Source: Torreya grandis
Lineage: Eukaryota; Streptophyta; Pinopsida; Cupressales; Taxaceae
Length of the DNA: 64,000 nucleotides
NCBI GenBank assembly: GCA_037957365.1
Contig: JARHVA010004907.1
Coordinates: forward strand, 429,001 to 493,000
Reading direction: 5' to 3'
Shown one piece after another: positions 47,400 to 58,599 of this stretch (position 1 is the stretch's first letter; every line of letters starts with the position of its first letter). Under the pieces are notes generated by a model. The model searched no databases, was not told the origin of the DNA, and saw nothing but the letters and a program-made list of their open reading frames with translations. The position numbers and the translations under genes were made by a program.

Positions 47400-48110
47400 T
47401 TACCCCAAGTTTACTATGTTATGTTTAGATATTTGGAATAGATCAAGGAATAGGCATGTTGACAATAGCTTTGAATTTATCTAGATACACATTAATTCCT
47501 CTAAAAAAGACTAAGAAACCTATAGTTTTCTAGATGTGACACTAAAAACACATTTATAAGGATTGAGTCTAAATTTGTATTTAATGAGATAGTCAAAGAT
47601 GATAGTGAGATTATGAAGATGATTTTAATGAAATTTCAATTTGGTGATAAGATCAATTACATAGGTTTCAATAATATTATGTATGAGATCATGAAATATG
47701 TGGGTAATGGAATGTTCATAAATGACACCAACTATTTTAAGACCAAAGGTCATTTTGACAAAAAAATAAGTGCCACATTCTATTGTAAACATGGTTTTAT
47801 GTTGATATTTAAGATAAATGTGAATTTGATTATATCCTAAGAAACCATCCATGAGAGATAAAAATTTGTATCTAGTAGTGGAATTGAAGATGGCATATAT
47901 TGATGGTAAGTGAAATTTATCTTTAGGATAAGATAATTTAAGGTTAAAAAAGTCTATATATATTTAAATAACCATGATTACTTTATTGTGTACAAGAATA
48001 ATATTGGAAACCCATTTAGATTAATTAATAGGTTTGATGAATTTAGCATCTAGGAGTTTGATGATCTCTTTATGACATAGGGTGTAAATATTAAGAGGAA
48101 ATGTATGTTA
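47400..48110 (-). pseudogene. Reverse transcriptase, LTR-R element
   Basis: Minus strand: HKEIIKLLDAKFIKPIN then KWVSNIILVHNK (48080-47990), FHLPSIYAIFNSTTRYKFLS (about 47920-47860), then open 47625-47852: MDGFLGYNQIHIYLKYQHKT, FTIECGTYFFVKMTFGLKIV, THIFHDLIHNIIETYVIDLI. The catalytic Y-x-D-D reads YVID, losing one Asp. LNPYKCVFSV follows near 47560. The FHD-x-IH...IE-x-YVDD-x-I wording fits Tat-type RTs. Confidence 0.88.
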
Positions 48111-49490
48111 TTTTTGATGCACAGGTTTGGAATTAGGATAAGTAATGATATTATGGACTAAAATACTAGACATATATTCATAGGACCATGTAAAAGATTC
48201 ACAATATTTATCAAAGAATAAACTAAAATTATTATGTTTGATAGGAAAATGTTATCTAGAGATAAGAATAGGTTGACGAATTCTAGTTGTGCCATAATTA
48301 ATTGCACAATAAGCATATCATTTCTATCTTTGAAATGATAGGGAGTAGGAGGGAGTGAAGAAACAAGGTGTGTATTAGGGTTGATATTATAAATGAAATT
48401 ATTGAAATAAGGAGCCTTTTTTCTCAAAATAACCTACTTTGTGATGTTAGCATGGGAGTTGGGGTTATAAAGAATATATTAGTTATAATATGGATTAATA
48501 AAGAGGGAGTATGGGTAAGGGTACATAATATTCAAAATATATTTAAATATCTAAAATTTGGCTTCCATGATTATCGAGTTCAAAATATATTTGTCGAATG
48601 GTTATAGCTTATGCATCTAAGATAATTTCAAGAGAATGGGTGTGAGATTATTCAATATAATCAAGTAATGAGATATAATGATAAGTACTAACATAAACAA
48701 TGATTGTATTATGAATAATAGGCACATAAATGGGTTGTGTAAGAGGATTGATTGAAGGTAGTAGATGTGGGATGAATAGATTGTTTTTCTCAATTTAATT
48801 AGATGTTATATGTTGGATTAGATTAGATTAGTCAAATTAGAAGACAACCTAGGGGTTATCTATCAAAGGTGCATTGATAAATGGTATATATATCCTTCTA
48901 GATTTGATTCACTTTCATAAGATATATGAATTACAAGAAAATCATGATTGAAGTCATGTATTTTAGCTAATGTCTTTTGATAATGTAATACATCTAACTC
49001 TCATGACTGAGCTTGCACATAATTTAGGCATCTTCATAGGATGAAGATAACACACATGTATATATTTTAGTCAGAACATAAGTAGTGGAGAAGCCCATAT
49101 TATAGAAATTAATAGGAGACATGGCTAAATTACCTTAAAATATTTTTGCCACACCATAATCACTGCAAGCAAAATCATCTTGTATGTAAGAAGTTTCAAG
49201 TGCGTTACATGATGTAGGGATGTCATTGGTATCATATATTGAATGGATAGTTAGATTTATTTGGAGAAGATAAGGGGGATTCATTATATTTATAGGGAGG
49301 TAATCATGTGGTATTGAAAATATTTTTTAGTTCATTGTGTTCATCATTATCTGAATCTACAAAAATTACATGTAAGAAAAGGAGGACTATTGATGTGGTT
49401 GATAGTAGGAATACGATACTAATATTTGGGATTCAAAATTTGGATACTCTAAGGATTATCATCAACCTCATGTTTTTAATGCTTCTCATT
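48111..49490 (-). other. Linker region between protease and RT, LTR-R element
   Basis: Minus-strand translation is open only in short pieces (SILVHNIITYPNSKPVHQK near 48150; HIFVDSDNDEHNELKNIF near 49350). Probably the long connector seen in this element group. No extra RNase H motif is found here, although I looked for one. Confidence 0.5.
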
Positions 49491-49492
49491 AT

Positions 49493-49870
49493 CTATGAAT
49501 TTGATACATTAGCTATCAGAAGATGCAATAACTCACATATAATGAGGTAAATGATGACCCAAAAGCATGTTTTAGGATAAGGGAAGATTGAGGACAATAA
49601 CTTTGGTATGGATTGTCTTGGGTCCAATAATAAGAAGAATCCAAATGTATCAAAGTGGATTTTTTTTGGTTTTATCAAATCCATGACACATGAGTCAGGT
49701 TTGTTTGATATTTTATTTGGAATATCTGATTTGTTGAATTAAAAAAGAGAGGTAATATTGATACTTGATCCTTCAACAATTAATAATTTTATAATTAGAG
49801 TGTTATTAATTTTTATTTTTATAAAGATATGTGGATCATAAAATTGAAATATGATTTCATCATTTATCAT
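49493..49870 (-). pseudogene. Protease remnant, LTR-R element
   Basis: Minus strand near 49840-49700: FYDPHIFIKIKINNTLIIKL then LIVEGSSINITSLF, resembling the V-x-R-x-L-V-D-G-G-S-S-x-N-I active-site region of Tat/Athila proteases with Asp changed to Glu (VEGSS). Then KIHFDTFGFFLLLDPRQSIP, and AYNIILGRTWI-like wording is lost. Moderate support. Confidence 0.6.
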
Positions 49871-49871
49871 A

Positions 49872-51720
49872 TCATATTCTAGTGGAAGTTTTGGTGGAAG
49901 AGATTATTTGAATAACATATACTTCTATTGGGTGATGAGCATCAAGAGGTAATTTTGTTTCATAAGTTGGGGGATATTCATGTCTTGGATTTGTTTCATA
50001 AGAGACTTGAGATGATATGGATAAGTTCAAAATAATTCCATGAAGAATTTTAAAAGACATAGAATTAAATTTTCCTAAGAAATTCTTTTGTGTTTTAGAA
50101 GGATAAGCATGAGGTTTAGGTTGATTTAGTGGAGAAAATTTTGGAAGTACTTGTGGGTTGATTATTGGAGGTGGATCATCACTAGTGGGTGTTTTGGAAG
50201 ATAAAAATGAAATTATAGTGTCTTTAATTAGTTGATCATAAATATAATGTTTCTTATGTTTGATAATGGGATCTTTGTGAGTAGGTTTATAGTGATAATT
50301 GAATTTAACCACCTTCACATATTGAGAATTGGTATAATATTGATAATAATAATAATAAATAGCACAAAAATATTCATTATAATGTTGTGTATTGGGGTTT
50401 GAGGAAATATATTATTTATATTTTAAATTTATCTTTTGAGAAGCTTTAAGATAGTTAGTGTGTCAGAGTTTGATCATAGTGTCATGATAAAATGTATCAC
50501 CCAATATAAAATAAACTAAAAAATTTATAAGTCCATCACATGTTTCATGAGAATGGTCTATATTATAATGAAACCAACAAAACTTATATGGATCATACCA
50601 TGATGGAGAGATATTGTTATAGATGAAAGGTTTAGATGGAGATAAAAGTCTCTTCATTTCTGATACCATCAAAGGTGGATGAGATGGAGTTTGAATGTCA
50701 ATTTTAGCTACTCCCATTTTAGTTGTAGGAGGTTTAGATTTAGAATTGGTGTGAGTGATTTCATTATTTTAAGTTTTTAAAGATTGCTTGATTGAATAAT
50801 GAGATGGTTCAAACTAGTTCATAAAGAAATCTTGTATTTTCGCTTGGTCAAGAGGTTAATCTAAGTTTTGAGGGGAATAATTCAAACCATGTATTGAAGA
50901 CAAGGTTTTAATGTGGAAATAAATAGTTTGAATAAATTATCATCACTCATGTTATGATCTACTTTATGGGATAGTGATTTCCATTGTTTGATAAAAGTAT
51001 GGATAGTTCAATAGGTAATTTATTTGCATTGATAAAATGATTAAGACAATTTTTAGGGAGATCATCTCATTGAAATTATTTTACCAAAGAATTGATGAGA
51101 TCCTCTAAATGCCATTTATAATGTTGGTGAATTTGATTATACCTTCTAGAGCATCTCTCATAAGTGTTTTGATAAGAAGTTTAGCACTGGATTGGACCCA
51201 ATCCTTACATATATTTTCAAATGATTTAAGGAAAATATCAGGGTCTTTAGTTCCATCATATTTAATGGTTGGAAAAATATGTATAATATCAATTGTATTA
51301 TGAATGGATATAAAGGTTCATTTTGAATATTTGAAGCATTTTTCTATGCATGATAGTTTAAGGGATGATATTCACATTAGCATCTCTAAAAGGAGGAAGA
51401 AAAAAATATGATTATTTTGAGGCATGATGATAGGATCTTGACTTGCTATTTTTATGATGTGGTTTTACATTTGAGAATTATTAGTTATTTGCATAAAATT
51501 CATTGGTTGAACCATTTGAGCAAGAATTTGAGATGTATCAATAAATATGTTTTGATTGACAGTAATGGGAGGTCAAATTTTGGTGTTTATTGGAGAGGTA
51601 TCCCCTATATTAGTAAGAGAAGTGTATCCTATGGGAGGGTGTCTTGTAGGAGGGTTTGTTATGTTGGTGTCGATTTATTCAATGGTAAAGTAAGGTAATT
51701 TAGAGATGGTAATGTTTACG
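49872..51720 (-). pseudogene. Gag of LTR-R element
   Basis: Minus strand: IFPTIKYDGTKDPDIFLKSF then ENICKDWVQSSAKLLIKT and RDALEGIIKFTNII near 51280-51110, the retrotransposon gag core. Near 50717-50463: SEMKRLLSPSKPFIYNNI then KFCWFHYNIDHSHETCDGLI, a C-x2-H...H-x4-C knuckle of the kind in Tat gags. Open 49872-50318 is a Pro/Lys-rich linker (KTPTSDDPPPIINPQVLPKF). The N-terminal part (51700-51400) is decayed; the plus-strand ORF at 51408-51698 is its shadow. Confidence 0.78.
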
Positions 51721-52059
51721 TTGACATAATATAGATCATCATTTTGAGTGGTATGGATCATGTTGCATTCCAGTGACTAAGTTAAGGGATGTGAGTAATT
51801 ACAACAAAATGGGATATGTTCTTGGTTAGTTAATTTAGGAAGGGAAAAAAACAACCATGTACACTCAAAATGGGTTGAGGATATCAAGAAATATCCTAAT
51901 AGGTGATTTCATGATGCTAATCAGAGTGATATAAAGAACAACATGGTAAATATTTTGAAAAGGGGAGAAATAATTATAAATTTAACTAACTCATTCAAGA
52001 GAAATGGGATCAAATAATTGATCTAATGTAATTTGCAGGAATCTAGAAGAATGGTTGAA

Positions 52060-54110
52060 AACCTACTAAATTAACTTGGTCAACTTAGTTTTACATGCAA
52101 TAAAAAATAATAATTCTTAAAAAACTATTAAGTTGAGCTGGTTGACTTAGTTTGGTAAGCTAAAAAACATAATTTTTTTTAAGACCTACTACATCAAGAT
52201 GTTTGACTTAGTTTGATAGGTAGGGAAAGACACCATTTGTCAGAATACTACTAACTCAAGTTGGTTGACTTAGTTTGATAGATTAAAAACAAAATTATCT
52301 AAATTTTGAATAAGTCAACTTAGATGACTTAGTTTAAAAAATAAGGAAAGACAAAATTATACTAAGTTATATTGACAAATTTAGTTTATTGCAAAAAAAA
52401 TTTAACAAATATTTTAACTATGTAGTTTTTAACATATTTATAAAGCAAACAATATTTTAAACTATCTATAAAATAATACATAGTTGTAGTAATATTGATT
52501 AATACAATATATAATATAATAGAGAATAACAAACAACAATAAAACACTATAATTTTGTAACTATTGATGTTATTTAATTATCCAAAAATAAGATCAAGAA
52601 ACTATATTAAATAGGTTTGATTGATTTGTGGGCTTATAAATATATTTACTTATCTATTGGATAGTGATGACTCAATGTTTTAGAACTCTAAATATAGAGG
52701 AAGTTCCATTCCAATAACATACTAACCTAGTTTCAAGGGTAATCTGGAAGTAATTTACTAGTGATAATCACTAACTGATGTACCATATAATCAAATAGAT
52801 GGTTGGATTACTAAGGTTCAATTCAAAGAGAGATCTTAGGCATTTATGAAATATTGTGAGTTAAATGGAAAATAAGTACTTTATTTATATTTTTACTATG
52901 GTTATGAGTATTTTAGCAATCCCTCCACACCACAATATCTGTAAATAATAGATAATGACCATAAATATAGTATCACGTAGCCCTTCATGATAGTAGTTAA
53001 GTGGTTTTAAAACTACTAGTTCATAGTTTTTAGGGAAATCAAGACAAAGTGAACATAAAGGTGAAAATAAATTATCAAAAACTGATTTACCATTTTTATA
53101 AAGTAAATAAATAGGTAACCAACTATTTTCAAAGTAAATGTGAGATTAATTACTAATAAATAAAATTTAATTGCATTGCTTATGCTAAAAAAAATAAAGA
53201 ATATAGAATAGAATTAGCCGCACTAATCTAGTTACAAGTATAATATAAAAATTTTGAGTAATTCAATATAATCTATTGTGAAGATGAGACAAAAACAAAC
53301 AAGATCAACTAGGTCGATCTAGTTTGTTTGGTAAATAAAATAGACATAGAACTAAGTCAACTAGGTCAACTTAGTTGACTATGTGGTATAGTTTAGCATA
53401 ACTAAAAATTTGCTAAGGTTAGAGGAAAAATAAAAATTCTAAACAATTTTAATGAAATACAGAAATGCTAAGTTGAAACAGTTGACAAAAATTTCAAATA
53501 TGAAGCTTATTTAGAGTGAACATGGGAGAATGACTAGATTGATCAAGTTAATTACATTGGTTAGTTGGAATATACTAAAATTTTTATTACTCATTATGTT
53601 GTGTAGACCTAATTGAGTCTTACTAAGGAAAAAATATAAAAATATAGGGATTAAATTAGATTAATTAGGTTAATTTAGTTTGTAGATAACTAAAAAACTA
53701 AAAAATATTAAAAAAAGACTAGATCAACCAATTGGATCTAGTTTATAGAAGATTGAAAAAGTAGAAACTATAAAACTAAACTAGATCAACCATCTTGATA
53801 TAGTTGAATAAAAGTGAAAATTTAGAAAATAATAAAAATAAATGAGTTGACTAACTTGATTTAGTTTGTTGAGATGAAACCCTATAAGAAAAAGAACAAT
53901 ATTAGATTGACCAACGTGATCTATTTGGCTATAGATCCTGGATTTGTAAATAGATTAACATACTAGATCAACTAGTTAGATCTAATTGAATGCAAAGATA
54001 AAACCTTTAAACAAATGTTAAGACTAGATAGACCATCCTAATCTAGCTGATGGTTAATAGAAAACTTGCAAACATAGGTTAAGACTAGATTGAATAATAC
54101 AATTTACTTG
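52060..54110. repeat. ~60-bp dyad-symmetric tandem array
   Basis: Two blocks of degenerate units. Block one has units near 52062, 52122, 52184, 52246, 52310 and 52361. Block two has units near 53300, 53351, 53467, 53532, 53652, 53718, 53779, 53841, 53901, 53961, 54020 and 54081. The last seven step 61, 62, 60, 60, 59 and 61 bp. Each unit has an inverted core such as ACTAGATCAAC...TTGATCTAGT or CTAAGTCAAC...GTTGACTTAG and an A-rich spacer. About 52400-53290 between the blocks has no clear unit. Two or three units also occur in each LTR-R copy. Confidence 0.85.
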
Positions 54111-54277
54111 ACTAAAAGAGGAAAATAGAAGGGTTATTTTCATGTTGGGTATGTTAAGCATGAAATATACTGAGAGAGGGGGTGAATCAGTATATTATAT
54201 ATATTTTACTTAATCTAATTTATTTTCTTTAACCACTTAATCACACATTCAAGATATGCAATAAAACTAAAACAATA

Positions 54278-54422
<145 letters not shown>

Positions 54423-54735
54423 TTTACATGGAAACCAAAAGTGGGAAAAACCATGGAGAAAAATCTCAAGTATATGAATGAGCACAAACTCAAATTAAAA
54501 AGTTCACAGGCACCAACTTATAGGAGCACCAACCCCTTTGTAGAGCACCAACACAATAACTATTTTTGAGCACCAACACACAAGAGCACCAACCCCTCTT
54601 GTGTATAAAACATAATGATCTCTTAATATTGCTTACTCATCAAATGATAGAACTCTATAATATCTCTTGATTTTCTCTCTTTGAAAACAAATACAAACCA
54701 TGAAATCTCTTTCATATTACAAATTGTTTCTCAAG

Positions 54736-54747
54736 CCTTTATTTATA
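54736..54747 (-). promoter_or_regulatory. TATA box of copia 3' LTR
   Basis: The minus strand reads TATAAATAAAGGCTTGAGAA. The same sequence is kept in the other LTR at 61039-61050, so it is the likely U3 promoter of the element. Confidence 0.7.
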
Positions 54748-55232
54748 GCTTTCCAAATGACCTTTGGAATTCACCCTTTGTGACCCTTCAATTCTCATGG
54801 AAAATGGCACCAAAGTTGCATGACCCTTTGTATCCTTGCATTTGAAAAGTCATATGGTGACCCTTCATAAACAAATGGATCTTTTCCTCTTTTGTCTTTA
54901 TCTTAGTTACTTTTCATATTCCTCATAGTGTTCCTTCATGGAAAAATATGTCATACCCTCTTTTGTCTTCACATGGTAACTCTTAGAATTCCTCAAGATG
55001 ACTCTTCATGAGAAAATGCATCTCATTCCTCTTTTGTCTTTACCCCATGAATCTTTGAATTATTCATGGGCCCTCTTTTGACTTATATGCAACCAAAAAT
55101 ATATTCATTAATATTAAATAAATATTAACACATATTAGCCAATATATGAATATTAAAAACACCATTAAATGCAATGGGGCCTTTATCACTAATAATTCTA
55201 GACCTTTGACATCAATGGCAATATTTCCAAAA

Positions 55233-55245
55233 ATCTCCCCCTTTG
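55233..55245 (-). other. Polypurine tract of copia element
   Basis: The minus strand reads CAAAGGGGGAGAT directly before the 3' LTR, a standard plus-strand primer. Confidence 0.88.
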
Positions 55246-55434
55246 TCATTGATGGCAACCTCAAATTGAAACTACCACATCCTGAACCCTACACATACTA
55301 CCATCTAAAAAACATATAGTAACTCCCCCTTATTGTAGCAACCTATACATGTTCCCTCTACTTATTCCCTATACCTATTTCTACACTTATACCTATACCT
55401 ATACCTATTTTTATTATTCTCCCCCTTTGACATC

Positions 55435-56000
55435 AATGGAAAAGGGCCTACCTGGAGCTAACACTTAGCTCCCCCTCAACTGATGCTGAACCTCAATGGC
55501 AGGAAGTAAAGAAATTACTCCCAACTTATCCCATAGATACTCAAATGTGTTTTTTTTGTAGTGCCTTTATGAAAAATATATATAATCTGGTCTACAGTAC
55601 TAATATATTCCATCTTAACCTATTGATCTATAACCTACTCTCTCAAGAAGTGATATCTAATGGGAATATATTTTGTTCTTAAAATGCAGCACTAGATTCT
55701 TTAAAATATTAATATCACTTGTGTTGTCACAAAAAAAATAAATAGGTTCATCATATTTTACCTTGATATCTTCCAAATTTTTCTTCACCAAAGCAATTGA
55801 GTATAACACAATACCATTGCAATATATTTTACTTTAGTTGTAGAAAGTGATACTAAATTCTATTTCTTACTTAGCCATGATACTAAGATATCACCAAGAA
55901 AGAAATCTCCTCAACTTGTACTCTTTATATCATCATAACACCCTACCCAATCTAAATATTTATAAGCAACCAAAGTGAAATCTTTACCTATGGGATACCA
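55435..56000 (-). pseudogene. Copia RNase H and C-terminus
   Basis: Minus strand: VAYKYLDWVGCYDDIKSTS then a stop and GDFFLGDILVSWLSKK, stop, NLVSLSTTKVKYIAM near 55960-55830. The STTEAEY motif has become STTKVKY, losing the catalytic Glu. DEPIYFFCDNTSDINILKN (about 55760) and KNKIYSHISLLER-like sequence follow to about 55650. The remainder, to about 55440, is the polyprotein tail. Confidence 0.85.
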
Positions 56001-56980
56001 CAATCCATAATCTAATGTCCTAGTGATATATCTAAATATTATTTTCACTAACTAAACATGACTACCTTTTGGAGCTGACTGATATCTTGTAACCATACCT
56101 ATTACATGCATGATGTCTAGCCTTAATGCTATCAAATATAAAATACTACCAATCATAGATCTATACAAAGAATGATCTACAATAGGTGAATCTTCATCCA
56201 TACTCATTTTATTTCCTGTACACATTAGTGTGCCAACTAGTGCATAATCCTGAAAACCAAATTTATTCAACATTTTCTTGGCATATTTACTTTGAGATAT
56301 AAATATTCCTTTATTTGACTAAAATATATTAAACCCTAAAAAAAATGACAATTCTCCAAGCATAGACATCTCAAATTCTATTATCAAAAAATTCTTTTGT
56401 CATCTTTTCAATGTTTCCTCCAAAAATGATGTCATCAACATATACTACAACAATCAATTTATGCTCACCTTTTGTTTTGATGTAGAGATTACTATCAACA
56501 AATCCTCTCTTGAAACCTTGATCCTATACGTACTTATCAAGTCTTGCATACCAAGCTCTGGGAGCTTGTTTCAATCCATGCAATTATTTATTTAATATGC
56601 ATACATGGTTACTAATATTTGAGAGAATAAATCCCTTAGGTTGCTCAATGTAGACCTTTCCTTCTAGATTCCCATTTAGGAAGGCAAATTTAACATCCAT
56701 CTAAAACACTTTAAAATTTTTAAACACTACATATGCAAGAAACATTCTAATAGCCTCTAGCCTTGTCATTGGTGCAAAAGTTTCTTCAAAATCTATTCCC
56801 TTAATCCAAGCATATCCTTTACATACTAATCTTGCTTTATTCCTGGTCACTTCTCCATTTTCATTCAACTTATTTATATAAACCCATTTTGTTCCTATCA
56901 CATTGTGATCTTTTAGTCTAGGCACTAATTCCCATGTATCATTATTTTATATCTGATTTAATTCTTCATCCATTGCCTTA
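56001..56980 (-). pseudogene. Copia reverse transcriptase
   Basis: Open pieces 56701-56925 and 56052-56273. [20 protein letters not shown], then [40 protein letters not shown]; after one stop, MDVKFAFLNGNLEGKVYIEQ, PKGFILSN, LHGLKQAPRAWYARLDKYV (one stop), LIVVVYVDDIIFGG with catalytic YVDD intact. Then LNKFGFQDYALVGTLMCTGN and DHSLYRSMIGSILYLIALRL. Stops fall where Gln is usual (QMDVK, SQKKYA-type), as C-to-T decay would produce. Confidence 0.93.
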
Positions 56981-57135
56981 ATCCAATGCTTATCATGTCT
57001 AGCTTCTAAAAAAGTTCTAGGCTAAATTTTGGATAATAAAGAGAAATTAATTTTCTTAGATTCACTTACCATCATTATTCTAGTGCAAATTCCTTCATTT
57101 ATGTCCTTGATGATGTCACTTTCATTATGATTTAT

Positions 57136-58180
57136 CTAGACATATTTGGATGGGGTTTTGGTGTCATTTTTCTCTTTCTCATCTTCATCTAATTCTTCAA
57201 AATCTTCCTCTTCAATGATTTCAAGAATGTTTAATGGATCAATAATTCTTTGTGTTCCATCTTCTTCTATCCTAACACTTGAACTTTCAACAATTTTCTT
57301 GGTTTTTTTGTTATAAAATTTATAAGCTTTACTTTTACAAGAATAACCAAGAAATATGCCTTCATCTGCTATAGATTCAAACTTACCAAGATTTTCATCA
57401 GTTCTCTTTATGAAGCATATGTTATCTAAAACTCTGAAATAATCAACTATTGTTGGTTTGTCTTTCCATAGATCATAAGGAGTCTTTTCACTATTAGCTC
57501 TCAATAATGCTTTATTCTGAATATACACTATTGTAGAAACTACCTCTCTTCAATATTTATTTGGTATCTTGGATTCATTTAGCATTGTCCTCAGCATCTC
57601 CTAAATTGTTCTATTTCTTTGCTCAACTACTCCAATTTGATGTGGAGTTCTAGCTACTGAATAATGTCTCTTTATTCCATGGTATTCACAAAACTCAATA
57701 AATTGATCTGACATGAATTCTCCTTCTTGATATGATCTTAGACACTTAATCTTCAAACTAGTTTCATTCTCAACTAATGCTTTGAAATGTCTGAAAGCTT
57801 CTAATTTTTTATTTAAAAACATTACCCAAGTCATAAGTGAAAATTCATCAATAAGAAACATGAAATATTTTTCACCATGAGTACTTTGATTTCTCATAGG
57901 TCCACATAGATTAGTGTGAACAAGCTCTAACATATGAGTGGTTGAGTACTCTTTTATTTTGAACCACCTTCTAGTTTGATTCCCATGCTAACAAGGTTCA
58001 CAAAGCATGTCAGATGGCTTTGTAATCTTTGGAAGATTTTTGACTACATACTTCTTGTTGATGTTGACAATATTTTCAAAATTTATGTGTCCTATTCTCC
58101 TGTGCCATAGCCAACTTTCTTCAATCTGACTCAAACAACATCTTTGATCTTTGACGTTAGATAACATATACAAATTATTT
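57136..58180 (-). pseudogene. Copia integrase
   Basis: Zinc-binding part at 57988-58173: LWHRRIGHINFENIVNINKK and KPSDMLCEPC (HHCC complete). Core at 57601-57933: MLELVHTNLCGPMRNQSTHG (first Asp now Asn), IDEFSLMTWVMFL, CLRSYQEGEFMSDQFIEFCE (second Asp now Tyr), RTPHQIGVVEQRNRTI (Glu kept). The last section, 57136-57528: QNKALLRANSEKTPYDLWKD, GKFESIADEGIFLGYSCKSK, VRIEEDGTQR and an acidic tail EEEDFEELDEDEKEKN. Confidence 0.93.
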
Positions 58181-58239
58181 CTTATTCTCTAAGCATCTAC
58201 AACCAACACATCTAAATATTTTCTCCTAATTTCACAACC

Positions 58240-58560
58240 TTATATATAAAAATTTAGTGTGTTCCCATGATCACACATATGACTTACACTCAAAATATTA
58301 TGCGTAAGACCTTCTACATACAAAACATTTTTAGTTTTAGTTCTACCATTATCTAAACTTAGTGTACCTTTTTTAGCAATTCGGGTAGTAGTATTATCTT
58401 CAAATTTCACTATGCCACCATTGATCTTATTCAAGGTTATGAAATTGAATTTGTCTCCTATCATGTGCCTCAAAGATCCACTATCAATGAACCATGGCTT
58501 TTCTTCATTTTTTGCATGAAAAGATGTTTGTACCAACATAGATTTTTTAGGTTATTTCTT
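58240..58560 (-). pseudogene. Copia protease
   Basis: KPWFIDSGSLRHMIGDKFNF has the active-site DSG of copia protease (W-Y-L-D-S-G-C-S-x-H-M-T-G pattern). KINGGIVKFEDNTTTRIAKK, VLYVEGLTHNILSVSHMCDH follow. Open for 99 codons; a decayed linker separates it from the integrase. Confidence 0.92.
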
Positions 58561-58599
58561 CTACCATGAACCTGTCTAAACTTTCTTCTTGATGAATGG

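Noticed and set aside
51408..51698. 96-codon plus-strand ORF
   Set aside because: It lies opposite the N-terminal gag region of the LTR-R element and has no recognisable domain.
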